Made by a program: the position numbers and the translations under genes
Notes under the pieces: generated by a model
The model's database searches: none
The model's input: only the letters and a program-made list of their open reading frames with translations
Told to the model about the DNA's origin: nothing
From: an uncultured Xanthobacteraceae bacterium
GTDB taxonomy: Bacteria > Pseudomonadota > Alphaproteobacteria > Rhizobiales > Xanthobacteraceae
Assembly: GCA_955652925.1 (NCBI GenBank)
Contig: CATPCO010000683.1
Coordinates: 1 to 9,357, forward strand
Reading direction: 5' to 3'
Length of the DNA stretch: 9,357 nt
Shown here: positions 1-7,012 of the stretch, in pieces
Layout of the letters: each line of letters opens with the position of its first letter
How positions within the stretch are numbered: the stretch's first letter is position 1

Positions 1-3000
1 CCGCTCGAAGCCGTCATGTCGGCGGAGGTGTGGGAGCAGGTCTATCGGCGGCTTGCCGAGCTGATCGAAGCGCATCGCACCACGCTGATTTTCGTCAATA
101 CGCGCCGAATGGCGGAGCGGGTGACCGGCAAATTGTCTGACCTCGTTGGCGAGGAGAAGATCACGGCCCACCACGGCAGCCTCGCCAAGGAATTGCGGCT
201 CGACGCCGAGCAGCGTCTCAAATCGGGAGCGTTGAAGGCGCTGGTTGCGACGGCCTCGCTCGAGCTCGGAATCGACATCGGCGACGTCGATCTGGTCTGC
301 CAGCTCGGATCGACGCGCGCGATCTCCACATTCCTGCAGCGAGTCGGGCGCTCCGGCCACGCGGTCGCCGGCACCCCCAAGGGCCGGCTGTTTCCGCTCT
401 CGCGTGACGAGCTGGTCGAATGCACGGCGCTCTTGCACAGCGTCAATCGCGGCGAGCTCGACTGGCTCAGCATTCCCGGACAGCCGCTCGACGTGTTGGC
501 CCAGCAGATCGTCGCCGAAGTGGCCGCGCAGGAATGGAACGAGCCCGCGCTGCTCGCGCTCATTCGCCGCGCCTGGCCGTATCGCGCGCTGACGCAAGAA
601 GACTTTGGCGCAATTGTCGGCATGCTGGCCGAAGGTTTCACCACCCGCCGGGGACGCCGCGGCGCGCTCATCCATTACGACGCGGTGAACGGGCTTTTGC
701 GCGGCCGGCGCGGCGCGCGCCTGACCGCGCTCACCTCCGGAGGCACCATCCCGGACAATGCCGATTATCAGGTACTGCTGGAGCCCGAGAACCATTTCAT
801 CGGAACGGTGAACGAGGATTTCGCGGTCGAGAGCCTTTCCGGCGATATCTTTCAACTCGGCAATAAGAGTTATCGCATCCTGCGGGTGGAACGCGGCGTG
901 GTGCGGGTGGAAGATGCGCAGGGTCTGCCGCCCAGCATTCCATTCTGGCTTGGAGAGGCGCCCGGCCGCAGCGACGAGCTTTCGCGGTCGGTCGCGCGGC
1001 TGCGATACGAAATTGCGCGACGGCTCGACGGGACGGGGGAGAGCGCCGAGGGCTGGCTGGTGGAGAAGACCGGCCTCGCAGAGCCGGCTGCGCAACAACT
1101 CATCGAATATCTCAGTGCCGGTCATGCTGCGCTCGGCTGCCTGCCCACGCAGGACACGATCGTGTTCGAGCGCTTCTTCGATGAAGCCGGCGGCATGCAG
1201 CTTGTCGTGCATTCGCCCTTCGGCAGCCGCATCAACCGAGCCTGGGGATTGGCGCTGCGCAAACGGTTCTGCCGCAAATTCAATTTCGAGCTGCAAGCCG
1301 CGGCGACCGAAGACAATATCGTGCTGTCGCTCACCACCGCGCACAGTTTCCCGCTCGATGAGGCCGCGCGTTATCTGCACTCCGCGAGCGTGCGTCCGCT
1401 GCTCATTCAGGCCATGCTCGATTCGCCCATGTTCACCACCCGCTGGCGCTGGGTCATCGGGGTCGCGCTGGCGCTGCCGCGCTTTCGCGGCGGCAAGAAG
1501 CTCGCGCCCCAGCTTGCGCGCATGGGCGCCGAGGACCTTATCGCGGCGGTCTTTCCCGATCAGATTGCGTGCGCGGAGAATCTCGTGGGCGAGCGCGAGA
1601 TCCCCGACCATCCGCTGGTGCGTCAGGCGATCGATGATTGCCTCAACGAAGCCATGGACGCCGCGGGCCTGGAGCGCGTGCTGCACGGGATCGAGTGCGG
1701 AGAGATCCGCCTCGTATGCCGCGATCTCACGCAGCCGTCCCCGCTTGCCCTCGAAGTGCTTTCGGCGCGGCCTTACGCCTATCTCGACGACGCGCCGCTT
1801 GAAGAGCGCCGCACGCAAGCCGTCATGGCCCGCCGCTGGCTTGCGCCGGAAGTGGCCGCCGACCTGGGGCGGCTCGATCCGGAAGCGATTGCGCGCGTGA
1901 AAACCGAGGCTTGGCCTGATGCGACCAATGCCGATGAACTGCATGACGCCTTGGTGTGGCTTGGCTACCTCACGGAGCAAGAGGTGCAGGCGAATAAAGA
2001 TTGGATCGAGTGGCTCTCTGATCTCGCTCGCGCCAATCGGGTGGCGCGGCTCTCTCACTCAGGTGGCACTCTCTGGATTGCGGCCGAGCGTCGGCCCGAG
2101 TGTCAGGCGCTCTGGCCGCAGGCTGCGTTCGAACCTCCAATTACCGCGCCGGCGGCCAGTGGGGCGCGAGCGTGGTCGCCCGAGGAGGCCCTGGTCGAGG
2201 TCTTGCGCGGGCGTCTCGAAGGCCTCGGTCCGGTGACTCAAGACGCGCTTGCATCTCCGCTCGGGCTGGCGCCCTCGGAAATTGCGGGCGCGCTGGCGAA
2301 GCTCGAATCCGAAGGTTTCGCGATGCGCGGCCGGTTTACCGCCAATGCGCACGCTGAGGAATGGTGCGACCGCCGTCTGCTTGGCCGCATCCACCATTAC
2401 ACCATCAAGCGATTGCGCGCCGAGATCCAGCCGGTCGCGGCCCGCGAGTTCCTGCAATTTCTCGCCGTGTGGCAGCGCGTTTCGTCCGATGGGCGAATGG
2501 AAGGGCCCGATGCGCTCGATACCATTCTACCGCAGGTCGAAGGATTCGAAGCGCCGGCGGGCGCATGGGAGACGGAAATTCTGCCGGCGCGCGTGGCGGG
2601 CTACGAGCAGGACTGGCTCGATGAACGCTGCCTCTCCGGACGCCTCACGTGGGCACGCCTCAAGCCGCGCAGTGCCCGGGCAAACGGTGCCGAAGGCAGG
2701 GCGGCGCCGGTGCGCGCCACCCCGATCACTCTTATCGCCCGGCGCCATGGTTCGCTCTGGACGCTCCTCTCGCCCACGCCGCAGCCCTCGCAGGTGAGCC
2801 CGCGATCGCAGGTCGTCGCCGACTATATCCGCCAGCACGGCGCGTCTTTTTTCGATGATTTGGTCGAGGGCTGCGGTCTCTTGCGCTCGCAGGTCGAGGA
2901 GGCGCTTGCCGAGCTGGTCGCATTGGGTCTCGTGACCTCCGACAGCTTTGCGGGTTTGCGCGCGCTGCTTGTCCCCTCGGCGGAGCGCCCGCCCTTTGCC

Positions 3001-3648
3001 GGCGGGCGCCGGCGCCGGCGGGTGAGCAAGTTCGCCATGGATGCCGCCGGCCGATGGGCACTTACGCGCCGGCCGCAAATGGCGCCGCGCGAACCGCTCG
3101 CGCAAGCAGAGGCCATCGAGCACGTCGCGCGCGTGCTCCTTTGCCGCTATGGGGTTGTGTTCTGGCGGCTCATCGAGCGCGAGGCCGACTGGCTGCCGCC
3201 GTGGCGGGATTTGCTGCGCGTCTATCGCAGGCTGGAAAGCCGCGGAGAGATCCGCGGCGGCCGCTTCGTTGCCGGTTTTTCCGGTGAACAGTTCGCATTG
3301 CCCGACGCCATCGCGACCTTGCGCGACATCCGGCGCAAAGGCCCCACAGGGGAATGGATTTCGCTATCGGGCGCCGATCCGCTCAACCTCGTTGGAATTC
3401 TCACGCCTGGACCAAAGCTCGCCGCGCTCACCGGCAATCGCGTGCTTTACCGCGACGGCATCCCGGTTGCATTGTTTGCCGCCGGAGAAGTGCAGTTCCT
3501 CGAGAGCCTCGATCCGCGCACCGAGTGGGAGGCGCGCAAGCTGTTGCTGCGCGCCGGCGCGGGACAATCGCGCGGAGCGCACGCGATGCTTACGGCGTTG
3601 CTTGCGCAAGCACGGGGCGATGGCCGAAGCGACAGTCCACTGCAGTAA
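1..3648 (+). CDS. lhr: Lhr-type large ATP-dependent DNA helicase (3' part, open at left edge)
   Basis: Superfamily 2 helicase of the Lhr family, which unwinds DNA and DNA:RNA hybrids with 3'-5' polarity in DNA repair. The frame is open from base 1 (PLEAV before the first Met at 16), so the ATG at 16 is internal. The first RecA lobe with Walker A and DEAH box lies outside the window. Seen here: RecA lobe 2 with motif IV region (TTLIFVNTRR, from about base 79), motif V (ATASLELGIDIG, about 247-282) and motif VI (QRVGRSGH, about 337-360); then the winged-helix and Lhr-core region, ending near the family-typical PYAYLDDAPLEERR (about 1771-1812). A long C-terminal domain follows, with several winged-helix-like segments (about 2190-2340, 2800-2950) and a C-terminal block containing GGRFVAGFSGEQFALP (about 3256-3303). 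The 1215 visible residues plus one missing lobe fit full-length bacterial Lhr (about 1500), not the shorter Lhr-core. Some Lhr C-terminal domains are reported to have uracil-DNA glycosylase activity; I cannot tell whether this one does. Stop TAA; the monooxygenase gene starts 12 bases later. Confidence 0.93.
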   Translation, partial: PLEAVMSAEVWEQVYRRLAELIEAHRTTLIFVNTRRMAERVTGKLSDLVGEEKITAHHGSLAKELRLDAEQRLKSGALKALVATASLELGIDIGDVDLVCQLGSTRAISTFLQRVGRSGHAVAGTPKGRLFPLSRDELVECTALLHSVNRGELDWLSIPGQPLDVLAQQIVAEVAAQEWNEPALLALIRRAWPYRALTQEDFGAIVGMLAEGFTTRRGRRGALIHYDAVNGLLRGRRGARLTALTSGGTIPDNADYQVLLEPENHFIGTVNEDFAVESLSGDIFQLGNKSYRILRVERGVVRVEDAQGLPPSIPFWLGEAPGRSDELSRSVARLRYEIARRLDGTGESAEGWLVEKTGLAEPAAQQLIEYLSAGHAALGCLPTQDTIVFERFFDEAGGMQLVVHSPFGSRINRAWGLALRKRFCRKFNFELQAAATEDNIVLSLTTAHSFPLDEAARYLHSASVRPLLIQAMLDSPMFTTRWRWVIGVALALPRFRGGKKLAPQLARMGAEDLIAAVFPDQIACAENLVGEREIPDHPLVRQAIDDCLNEAMDAAGLERVLHGIECGEIRLVCRDLTQPSPLALEVLSARPYAYLDDAPLEERRTQAVMARRWLAPEVAADLGRLDPEAIARVKTEAWPDATNADELHDALVWLGYLTEQEVQANKDWIEWLSDLARANRVARLSHSGGTLWIAAERRPECQALWPQAAFEPPITAPAASGARAWSPEEALVEVLRGRLEGLGPVTQDALASPLGLAPSEIAGALAKLESEGFAMRGRFTANAHAEEWCDRRLLGRIHHYTIKRLRAEIQPVAAREFLQFLAVWQRVSSDGRMEGPDALDTILPQVEGFEAPAGAWETEILPARVAGYEQDWLDERCLSGRLTWARLKPRSARANGAEGRAAPVRATPITLIARRHGSLWTLLSPTPQPSQVSPRSQVVADYIRQHGASFFDDLVEGCGLLRSQVEEALAELVALGLVTSDSFAGLRALLVPSAERPPFAGGRRRRRVSKFAMDAAGRWALTRRPQMAPREPLAQAEAIEHVARVLLCRYGVVFWRLIEREADWLPPWRDLLRVYRRLESRGEIRGGRFVAGFSGEQFALPDAIATLRDIRRKGPTGEWISLSGADPLNLVGILTPGPKLAALTGNRVLYRDGIPVALFAAGEVQFLESLDPRTEWEARKLLLRAGAGQSRGAHAMLTALLAQARGDGRSDSPLQ

Positions 3649-3660
3649 CGGCCGCCCGCG

Positions 3661-4854
3661 ATGACGCGCGCCCCACGCATTGCGATCGTCGGCGGCGGCA
3701 TTGGAGGCGTTGCCGCGGCGCTCGCGCTGGAACGGCGCGGCTTCGCAACCGTCGTCTGCGAGCAGTCACCGGCACTGAGCGAGATCGGCGCCGGCGTCAA
3801 TCTTACGCCCAACGCGCTGATGGCCTTGCGCGCGCTTGGGGTCGAGGATGGCGTAGTGGTGGCCGGCTGTGAATCGGATTTTCTGATGATTCGCAGCTGG
3901 AAGAGTGGACGCGTCATCTCACGCATGCGGCGCGGCTCGTTTCGCCAGCAGTTCGGCGCGCCTAACCTGACCATCCATCGCGCTGACCTGCTCCACGTGT
4001 TGCATGGCGCGCTGAAAACGACTGAGCTGCACCTCGCTGCCCGCTGCATCGGCATTGAACAACGCCCGCGCGGCGCGGTCGCACGCCTTGCCGACGGGAG
4101 CGAGATCGAAGCCGATGTGATCGTCGGGGCGGACGGCATTCATTCCGTCGTGCGCAAGGATCTGTTCGGCGCTGATGCGCCGCGTTTCACCGGCTGCATC
4201 TGCTGGCGCGGCATGGCCGCAAGAGACGCGGTGCCGCAAGACATCAACGTCGCGGAAGGCACGATGTGGATGGGGCCACATGGCCATGTCGTGCACTATC
4301 CCGTCCGGCGCGGCGAGTTGATCAACATCGTCGCGCACGTCGACAGCGACGCCTGGACCGAGGAATCCTGGACCTCGGAATGCGACCTCTCCGAGGTGAT
4401 GACAGCCTACGCCGGCTGGCATCGCGACCTGTTGCGCCTCTATCCCAATAGCGAGCGCTGGTACAAATGGGCGCTCTATGACCGCGATCCTCCGGCGCGG
4501 TGGAGCAAGGGACGTGTCACGCTGCTTGGCGATTCCGCCCATGCCATGCTGCCCTATCTTGCCCAGGGCGCCGCCATGGCGATCGAGGATGCGTGCGTGC
4601 TCGCAGCCGCGATCGCCCGCCACGCCGATGACCTGGACACGGCGCTGCTGACTTACGAGCAGCGGCGAATGCCGCGCGCGCGTGCCGCGGTTCTGGGCTC
4701 GCGCGAGCGCGCACGCGAAAATCATCTCGCCTCGCCCTGGGCACGGCTAAAGCGCGACGCGAAATTTGCGCTGCGCGAACGCTTCGGCCGCGACAAGACC
4801 GTGTTTCAGACGAGGTGGCTCTACAGTTACGATGTCGCGAGCGAGCTGCGGTGA
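3661..4854 (+). CDS. FAD-dependent aromatic monooxygenase (salicylate / 3-hydroxybenzoate hydroxylase-like)
   Basis: Complete 397-residue group A flavoprotein monooxygenase. The family uses NAD(P)H and O2 to hydroxylate aromatic rings in the cytoplasm. Seen: an N-terminal Rossmann FAD motif IAIVGGGIGG (residues 7-16) with the ribose-binding acidic residue Glu34, the DG motif GADGIHS (156-162) and the GD motif GDSAHAMLPYLAQG (290-303), followed by AMAIED. Length and the three motifs in order match the salicylate 1-hydroxylase, 3-hydroxybenzoate 6-hydroxylase and 6-hydroxynicotinate monooxygenase group. The substrate cannot be assigned from sequence alone: no ring-cleavage or other aromatic-catabolism gene lies beside it. 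The start is the ATG 12 bases after the lhr stop, immediately before the FAD motif; no strong Shine-Dalgarno sequence is visible, so translation may be coupled to lhr. It ends with TGA and converges on the TAXI-like gene, with a small hairpin between them. Confidence 0.9.
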   Translation: MTRAPRIAIVGGGIGGVAAALALERRGFATVVCEQSPALSEIGAGVNLTPNALMALRALGVEDGVVVAGCESDFLMIRSWKSGRVISRMRRGSFRQQFGAPNLTIHRADLLHVLHGALKTTELHLAARCIGIEQRPRGAVARLADGSEIEADVIVGADGIHSVVRKDLFGADAPRFTGCICWRGMAARDAVPQDINVAEGTMWMGPHGHVVHYPVRRGELINIVAHVDSDAWTEESWTSECDLSEVMTAYAGWHRDLLRLYPNSERWYKWALYDRDPPARWSKGRVTLLGDSAHAMLPYLAQGAAMAIEDACVLAAAIARHADDLDTALLTYEQRRMPRARAAVLGSRERARENHLASPWARLKRDAKFALRERFGRDKTVFQTRWLYSYDVASELR

Positions 4855-4867
4855 GTGCCGGATTTTC

Positions 4868-4887
4868 CTTGCGCTGCGCGCAAGTTT
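4868..4887 (+). terminator. Possible weak terminator between convergent genes
   Basis: A perfect 6-bp stem (cttgcg at 4868-4873, cgcaag at 4879-4884) with a 5-base loop is followed by ttt. It begins 13 bases after the monooxygenase stop and lies between two genes that converge on it. The T tract is short, so this is a weak intrinsic terminator at best. On the minus strand it lies 13 bases past the TAXI-like gene's stop and is followed by gaaaat rather than a T run. The role is inferred from position. Confidence 0.35.
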
Positions 4888-4896
4888 CAATCCGGG

Positions 4897-5862
4897 CTAC
4901 ATCGATGCAGCGTGCTCGCGATACCAGCGCTCGGCACCGGGATGGAGCGGCACATCCATTGGGGTTTCCTCGCTCTCGTGTCCCATTTGCAGGGCATTGC
5001 CATTTGTCCCCGCTTCCCACGGGATTTCCTGCGCGCGCGCGGCAATCGCTGCGCAGATATCATAGGCCGCCTCATCCGCCAGTGCGGCGCTCGAATAGAT
5101 CGGCCAGCCGCTGAAATCGAGGGCATCGATGTCTTCTCTCAAATGGGAGAAGCGCGCCTTCGGCAGCAACACCCGTCGCCATCCGAGCCGCCCGAGCTGC
5201 TCGAATTCGGAAGGCTGGAGCGCGATGGGTGCAAGCCCGCAGGCAAGCGCTTCGTTGAGCCAGGTTTTGATCCCCTCGTCGAAGATTGCATCGAGCTCTC
5301 CGCGCCGCAGCGGCTCCATCCGGCGCGCATCGAACGGCGAGCCGCAGACCACAAGCTTTCCGCCCCAGGACTCGATGTCCTTGAGCTTGAAGCCGTGCAG
5401 CGCGAACGCCTGGTCGATCAGAACGAGCGTGGAGTGGGTCGGATCCTCGCGCACGCAGACGCGCAGCGGATAGCGCTTTTCCTTGATGTCGCGCAGCGAG
5501 CGGATTCCCGTTCGTGGATGGATCATGAAAACAAAGCGATCCCAGCTCGGATAGACCGCGATGATCCGCACCGGAAGCGGCGCGCGAAAGAGGCCCACCC
5601 CGCGATAGGCCTGCGTGAGCAGCGCCGACGGGTTGACGAATGCCGCTTCGAGCGCGCCTGCAGCAACCTCCTCAGCCAGGATGGCGGAGCCCGTCGCCAG
5701 CCGCAGCCCTGAGCGAAAGCGCGCTCCGGAGCCGCTGCCGACCGTGATGACCATGTCGCGATTGCCCCCATAGGGCGTGGCGGGATTGCCGGCGATATGC
5801 AGGCCGATTTCCCACAGCGTCTTGGCGCGCACGAAATTGGCGCCGCGCGGAAGCGGTTCCAT
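4897..5862 (-). CDS. TAXI-family TRAP transporter substrate-binding-like protein without signal peptide
   Basis: 321-residue protein resembling TAXI-type (TRAP-associated extracytoplasmic immunoglobulin-like) solute-binding proteins. Features I recognise as family-like: TLWEIGLHIAGNP near the N-terminus (residues 15-27), LRLATGSAILAEEVAAG (53-69), AAFVNPSALLTQAYRG (73-88), REDPTHSTLVLIDQ (138-151), AIFDEGIKTWLNEAL (192-206), and a C-terminal DVPLHPGAERWYRE (303-316). Classical TAXI proteins are periplasmic and carry a signal peptide. This one has none: the N-terminus is charged and polar, and family-like sequence begins within 15 residues of the Met. It may therefore act in the cytoplasm, or belong to a subfamily no longer tied to transport. 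No TRAP membrane subunit (fused 4TM-12TM) is present in the window. The start is fixed by a strong ribosome site. The gene lies 15 bases after the GH114-like gene's stop, a likely two-gene operon. Ligand unknown. Confidence 0.75.
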   Translation of the reverse strand: MEPLPRGANFVRAKTLWEIGLHIAGNPATPYGGNRDMVITVGSGSGARFRSGLRLATGSAILAEEVAAGALEAAFVNPSALLTQAYRGVGLFRAPLPVRIIAVYPSWDRFVFMIHPRTGIRSLRDIKEKRYPLRVCVREDPTHSTLVLIDQAFALHGFKLKDIESWGGKLVVCGSPFDARRMEPLRRGELDAIFDEGIKTWLNEALACGLAPIALQPSEFEQLGRLGWRRVLLPKARFSHLREDIDALDFSGWPIYSSAALADEAAYDICAAIAARAQEIPWEAGTNGNALQMGHESEETPMDVPLHPGAERWYREHAASM

Positions 5863-5870
5863 GACCAGCG

Positions 5871-5879
5871 CCTCCTCTC
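5871..5879 (-). promoter_or_regulatory. Ribosome binding site fixing the TAXI-like gene start
   Basis: On the minus strand GAGAGGAGG lies 8 bases before the ATG at 5862. It overlaps the TGA stop of the upstream GH114-like gene (5878-5880). It supports the chosen start, which has no signal peptide, and suggests the two genes are translated from one message. Confidence 0.7.
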
Positions 5880-6930
5880 AATCAGCTTCGCAATTCTCGC
5901 CACACGGTGCGACCGGGGCACCCTGCACAAATTCGACCGGATGATAACGCCCTTCGTCGACGGACCATGCCACTCCGGCAATGTGTGGAAGCCGCGCCAT
6001 CTCCCGGGCCATTTCGCGCGTGACGTGAACCTCGCGACCACGCTCCCCCGGCGGGTCCTGCTGCTCGATCCGGTAGGCGATGTCCGATCCGAATGTCTTG
6101 AGAAACACAGGAATGCCGTAACAGCGTCCGATGTCCTGCGCGATGCGCGATTGACCGTTGAGCCTTCCGTCCTCCCGCAACGTTGCGTTCTCGCTGATCA
6201 CGTAGAACGGAACACTGTCGAGCAATTTCTGGTCGAGCGCGCGTTTGAATCCTCGCGGGTTGTTTTTTGCGATATAGCCGGTGTTTCTTCCCTTGGAGAT
6301 GAGGCCCTGATCTTTGGCGGATGCGATTGCCGCAAGGTAGTCATTGAAGAGAGCGGCTAGGTCCTGCGCGCCCAGCCTGTGCACGTTGTCGACATGCACG
6401 CCGATGCTGGCGTCCGCGGGCGCGATCTTATCTGCCCGTTGCACGATCGCGAGAAGATCATTGACGACGATCTTGCGCGTTGCCGCATCAGTGAGATCGA
6501 TCCTGCGTTCTCGTTCGCCCCAGCGGTCATCCGTCGGCTGCGAAAATGGAAATCGGTCGCAGTCGGGACCGATGTAGCAGTTGCCTCCGACGTGATAGAG
6601 GATGAGGTTGATGCCGGACGCGAGACGGGCCAGTGGGCGCCGGGGATCGACGTCAAGCCAGCCGATTTCCCCGCGCGTAACTGCCGCGTACAGGCCCTGC
6701 ATGATATTTGCATCAACGGCCCGGCTCAGGCTCGTCGCCCAATAATGTTTCTTGGCCTCACCGGCCGGACACACGGGCGCGCCCACGGCAGTGCTGACAA
6801 ACGCGAGCAGGAGCGCCGTGCCGGCTAGAAGCTTGCAGCCCCGTCGCGCAGCGAAGTCGCGCACGGCGTCATTGCGGGGACCGAGCGAAGCGAGGTAGCC
6901 CGCAATCCATAACCACAATCTTGTGTTCAT
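5878..6930 (-). CDS. Secreted GH114-like TIM-barrel protein (putative endo-alpha-1,4-polygalactosaminidase family)
   Basis: Up to 350 residues as the longest reading. After a hydrophobic segment with a plausible signal-peptidase site (LLAGTALLLAFVSTAVGA, residues 34-51), the exported part would be about 300 residues. It contains LILYHVGGNCYIGPDCDRFP (109-128), VHVDNVHRL (178-186), GYIAKNNP (218-225) and FYVISENA (242-249). The order of a 'Y-x-V-G' strand, a D-N-V strand, a K-N strand and an E-N strand resembles the GH114/spherulin-4-like glycosidase barrel; Asp181 and Glu247 would be the candidate acidic pair. This assignment is from memory of the family pattern and is moderate. Six cysteines (54, 118, 124, 270, 343, 347) remain after predicted cleavage, consistent with a disulfide-bonded periplasmic or secreted protein. 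The start is doubtful: codons 1 to about 21 are encoded by the palindromic repeat and no Shine-Dalgarno precedes the ATG. A GTG at 6864 (codon 23), just outside the repeat, would leave a compact signal peptide (VRDFAARRGCKLLAG...). The TAXI-like gene follows after 15 bases. Confidence 0.6.
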   Translation of the reverse strand: MNTRLWLWIAGYLASLGPRNDAVRDFAARRGCKLLAGTALLLAFVSTAVGAPVCPAGEAKKHYWATSLSRAVDANIMQGLYAAVTRGEIGWLDVDPRRPLARLASGINLILYHVGGNCYIGPDCDRFPFSQPTDDRWGERERRIDLTDAATRKIVVNDLLAIVQRADKIAPADASIGVHVDNVHRLGAQDLAALFNDYLAAIASAKDQGLISKGRNTGYIAKNNPRGFKRALDQKLLDSVPFYVISENATLREDGRLNGQSRIAQDIGRCYGIPVFLKTFGSDIAYRIEQQDPPGERGREVHVTREMAREMARLPHIAGVAWSVDEGRYHPVEFVQGAPVAPCGENCEAD

Positions 6931-7007
6931 GCCTGCGGCCGTGGTTATGGATTTTCCGGGTTCACCTTGATCTAGGCGGAGCCGAGATCAAGGTGCCCGG
7001 AATGACG
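6867..7007. repeat. Palindromic dispersed repeat (REP/MITE-like element), 141 bp
   Basis: The ends form a 12-bp inverted repeat with one mismatch: cgtcattgcggg (6867-6878) and cccggaatgacg (6996-7007). Inside lie nested perfect stems: attgcggg/cccgcaat (6871-6878 with 6899-6906), aatccataaccac/gtggttatggatt (6904-6916 with 6941-6953), and ttccggg plus caccttgatct with agatcaaggtg plus cccggaa (6954-6973 with 6985-7002). The element fills the whole gap after the aldehyde dehydrogenase stop, ending 5 bases from it, and runs into the 5' end of the GH114-like frame. No transposase is encoded. Similar words are, to my memory, common between genes in Bradyrhizobium and relatives; the copy number here is unknown. 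Confidence 0.75.
6954..7002 (-). terminator. Strong hairpin after the aldehyde dehydrogenase gene (possible transcription end)
   Basis: An 18-bp stem with a 2-base bulge and an 11-base loop (6974-6984) starts 10 bases after the dehydrogenase stop on the minus strand. It is part of the palindromic repeat. No T run follows on the minus strand, so it is not a canonical Rho-independent terminator; it could stabilise the message 3' end or slow polymerase. The function is inferred from position. Confidence 0.3.
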
Positions 7008-7012
7008 AAGGA

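Noticed and set aside
16..3648. Treating the ATG at base 16 as the real start of the helicase gene
   Set aside because: The frame is open back to base 1, and the helicase would lack its entire first RecA lobe; the gene continues to the left of the window.
4855..5712. Plus-strand open frame of 285 codons opposite the TAXI-like gene
   Set aside because: Its start follows directly on the monooxygenase stop, but the translation has no recognisable family pattern, while the minus strand carries a coherent protein with a strong ribosome site.
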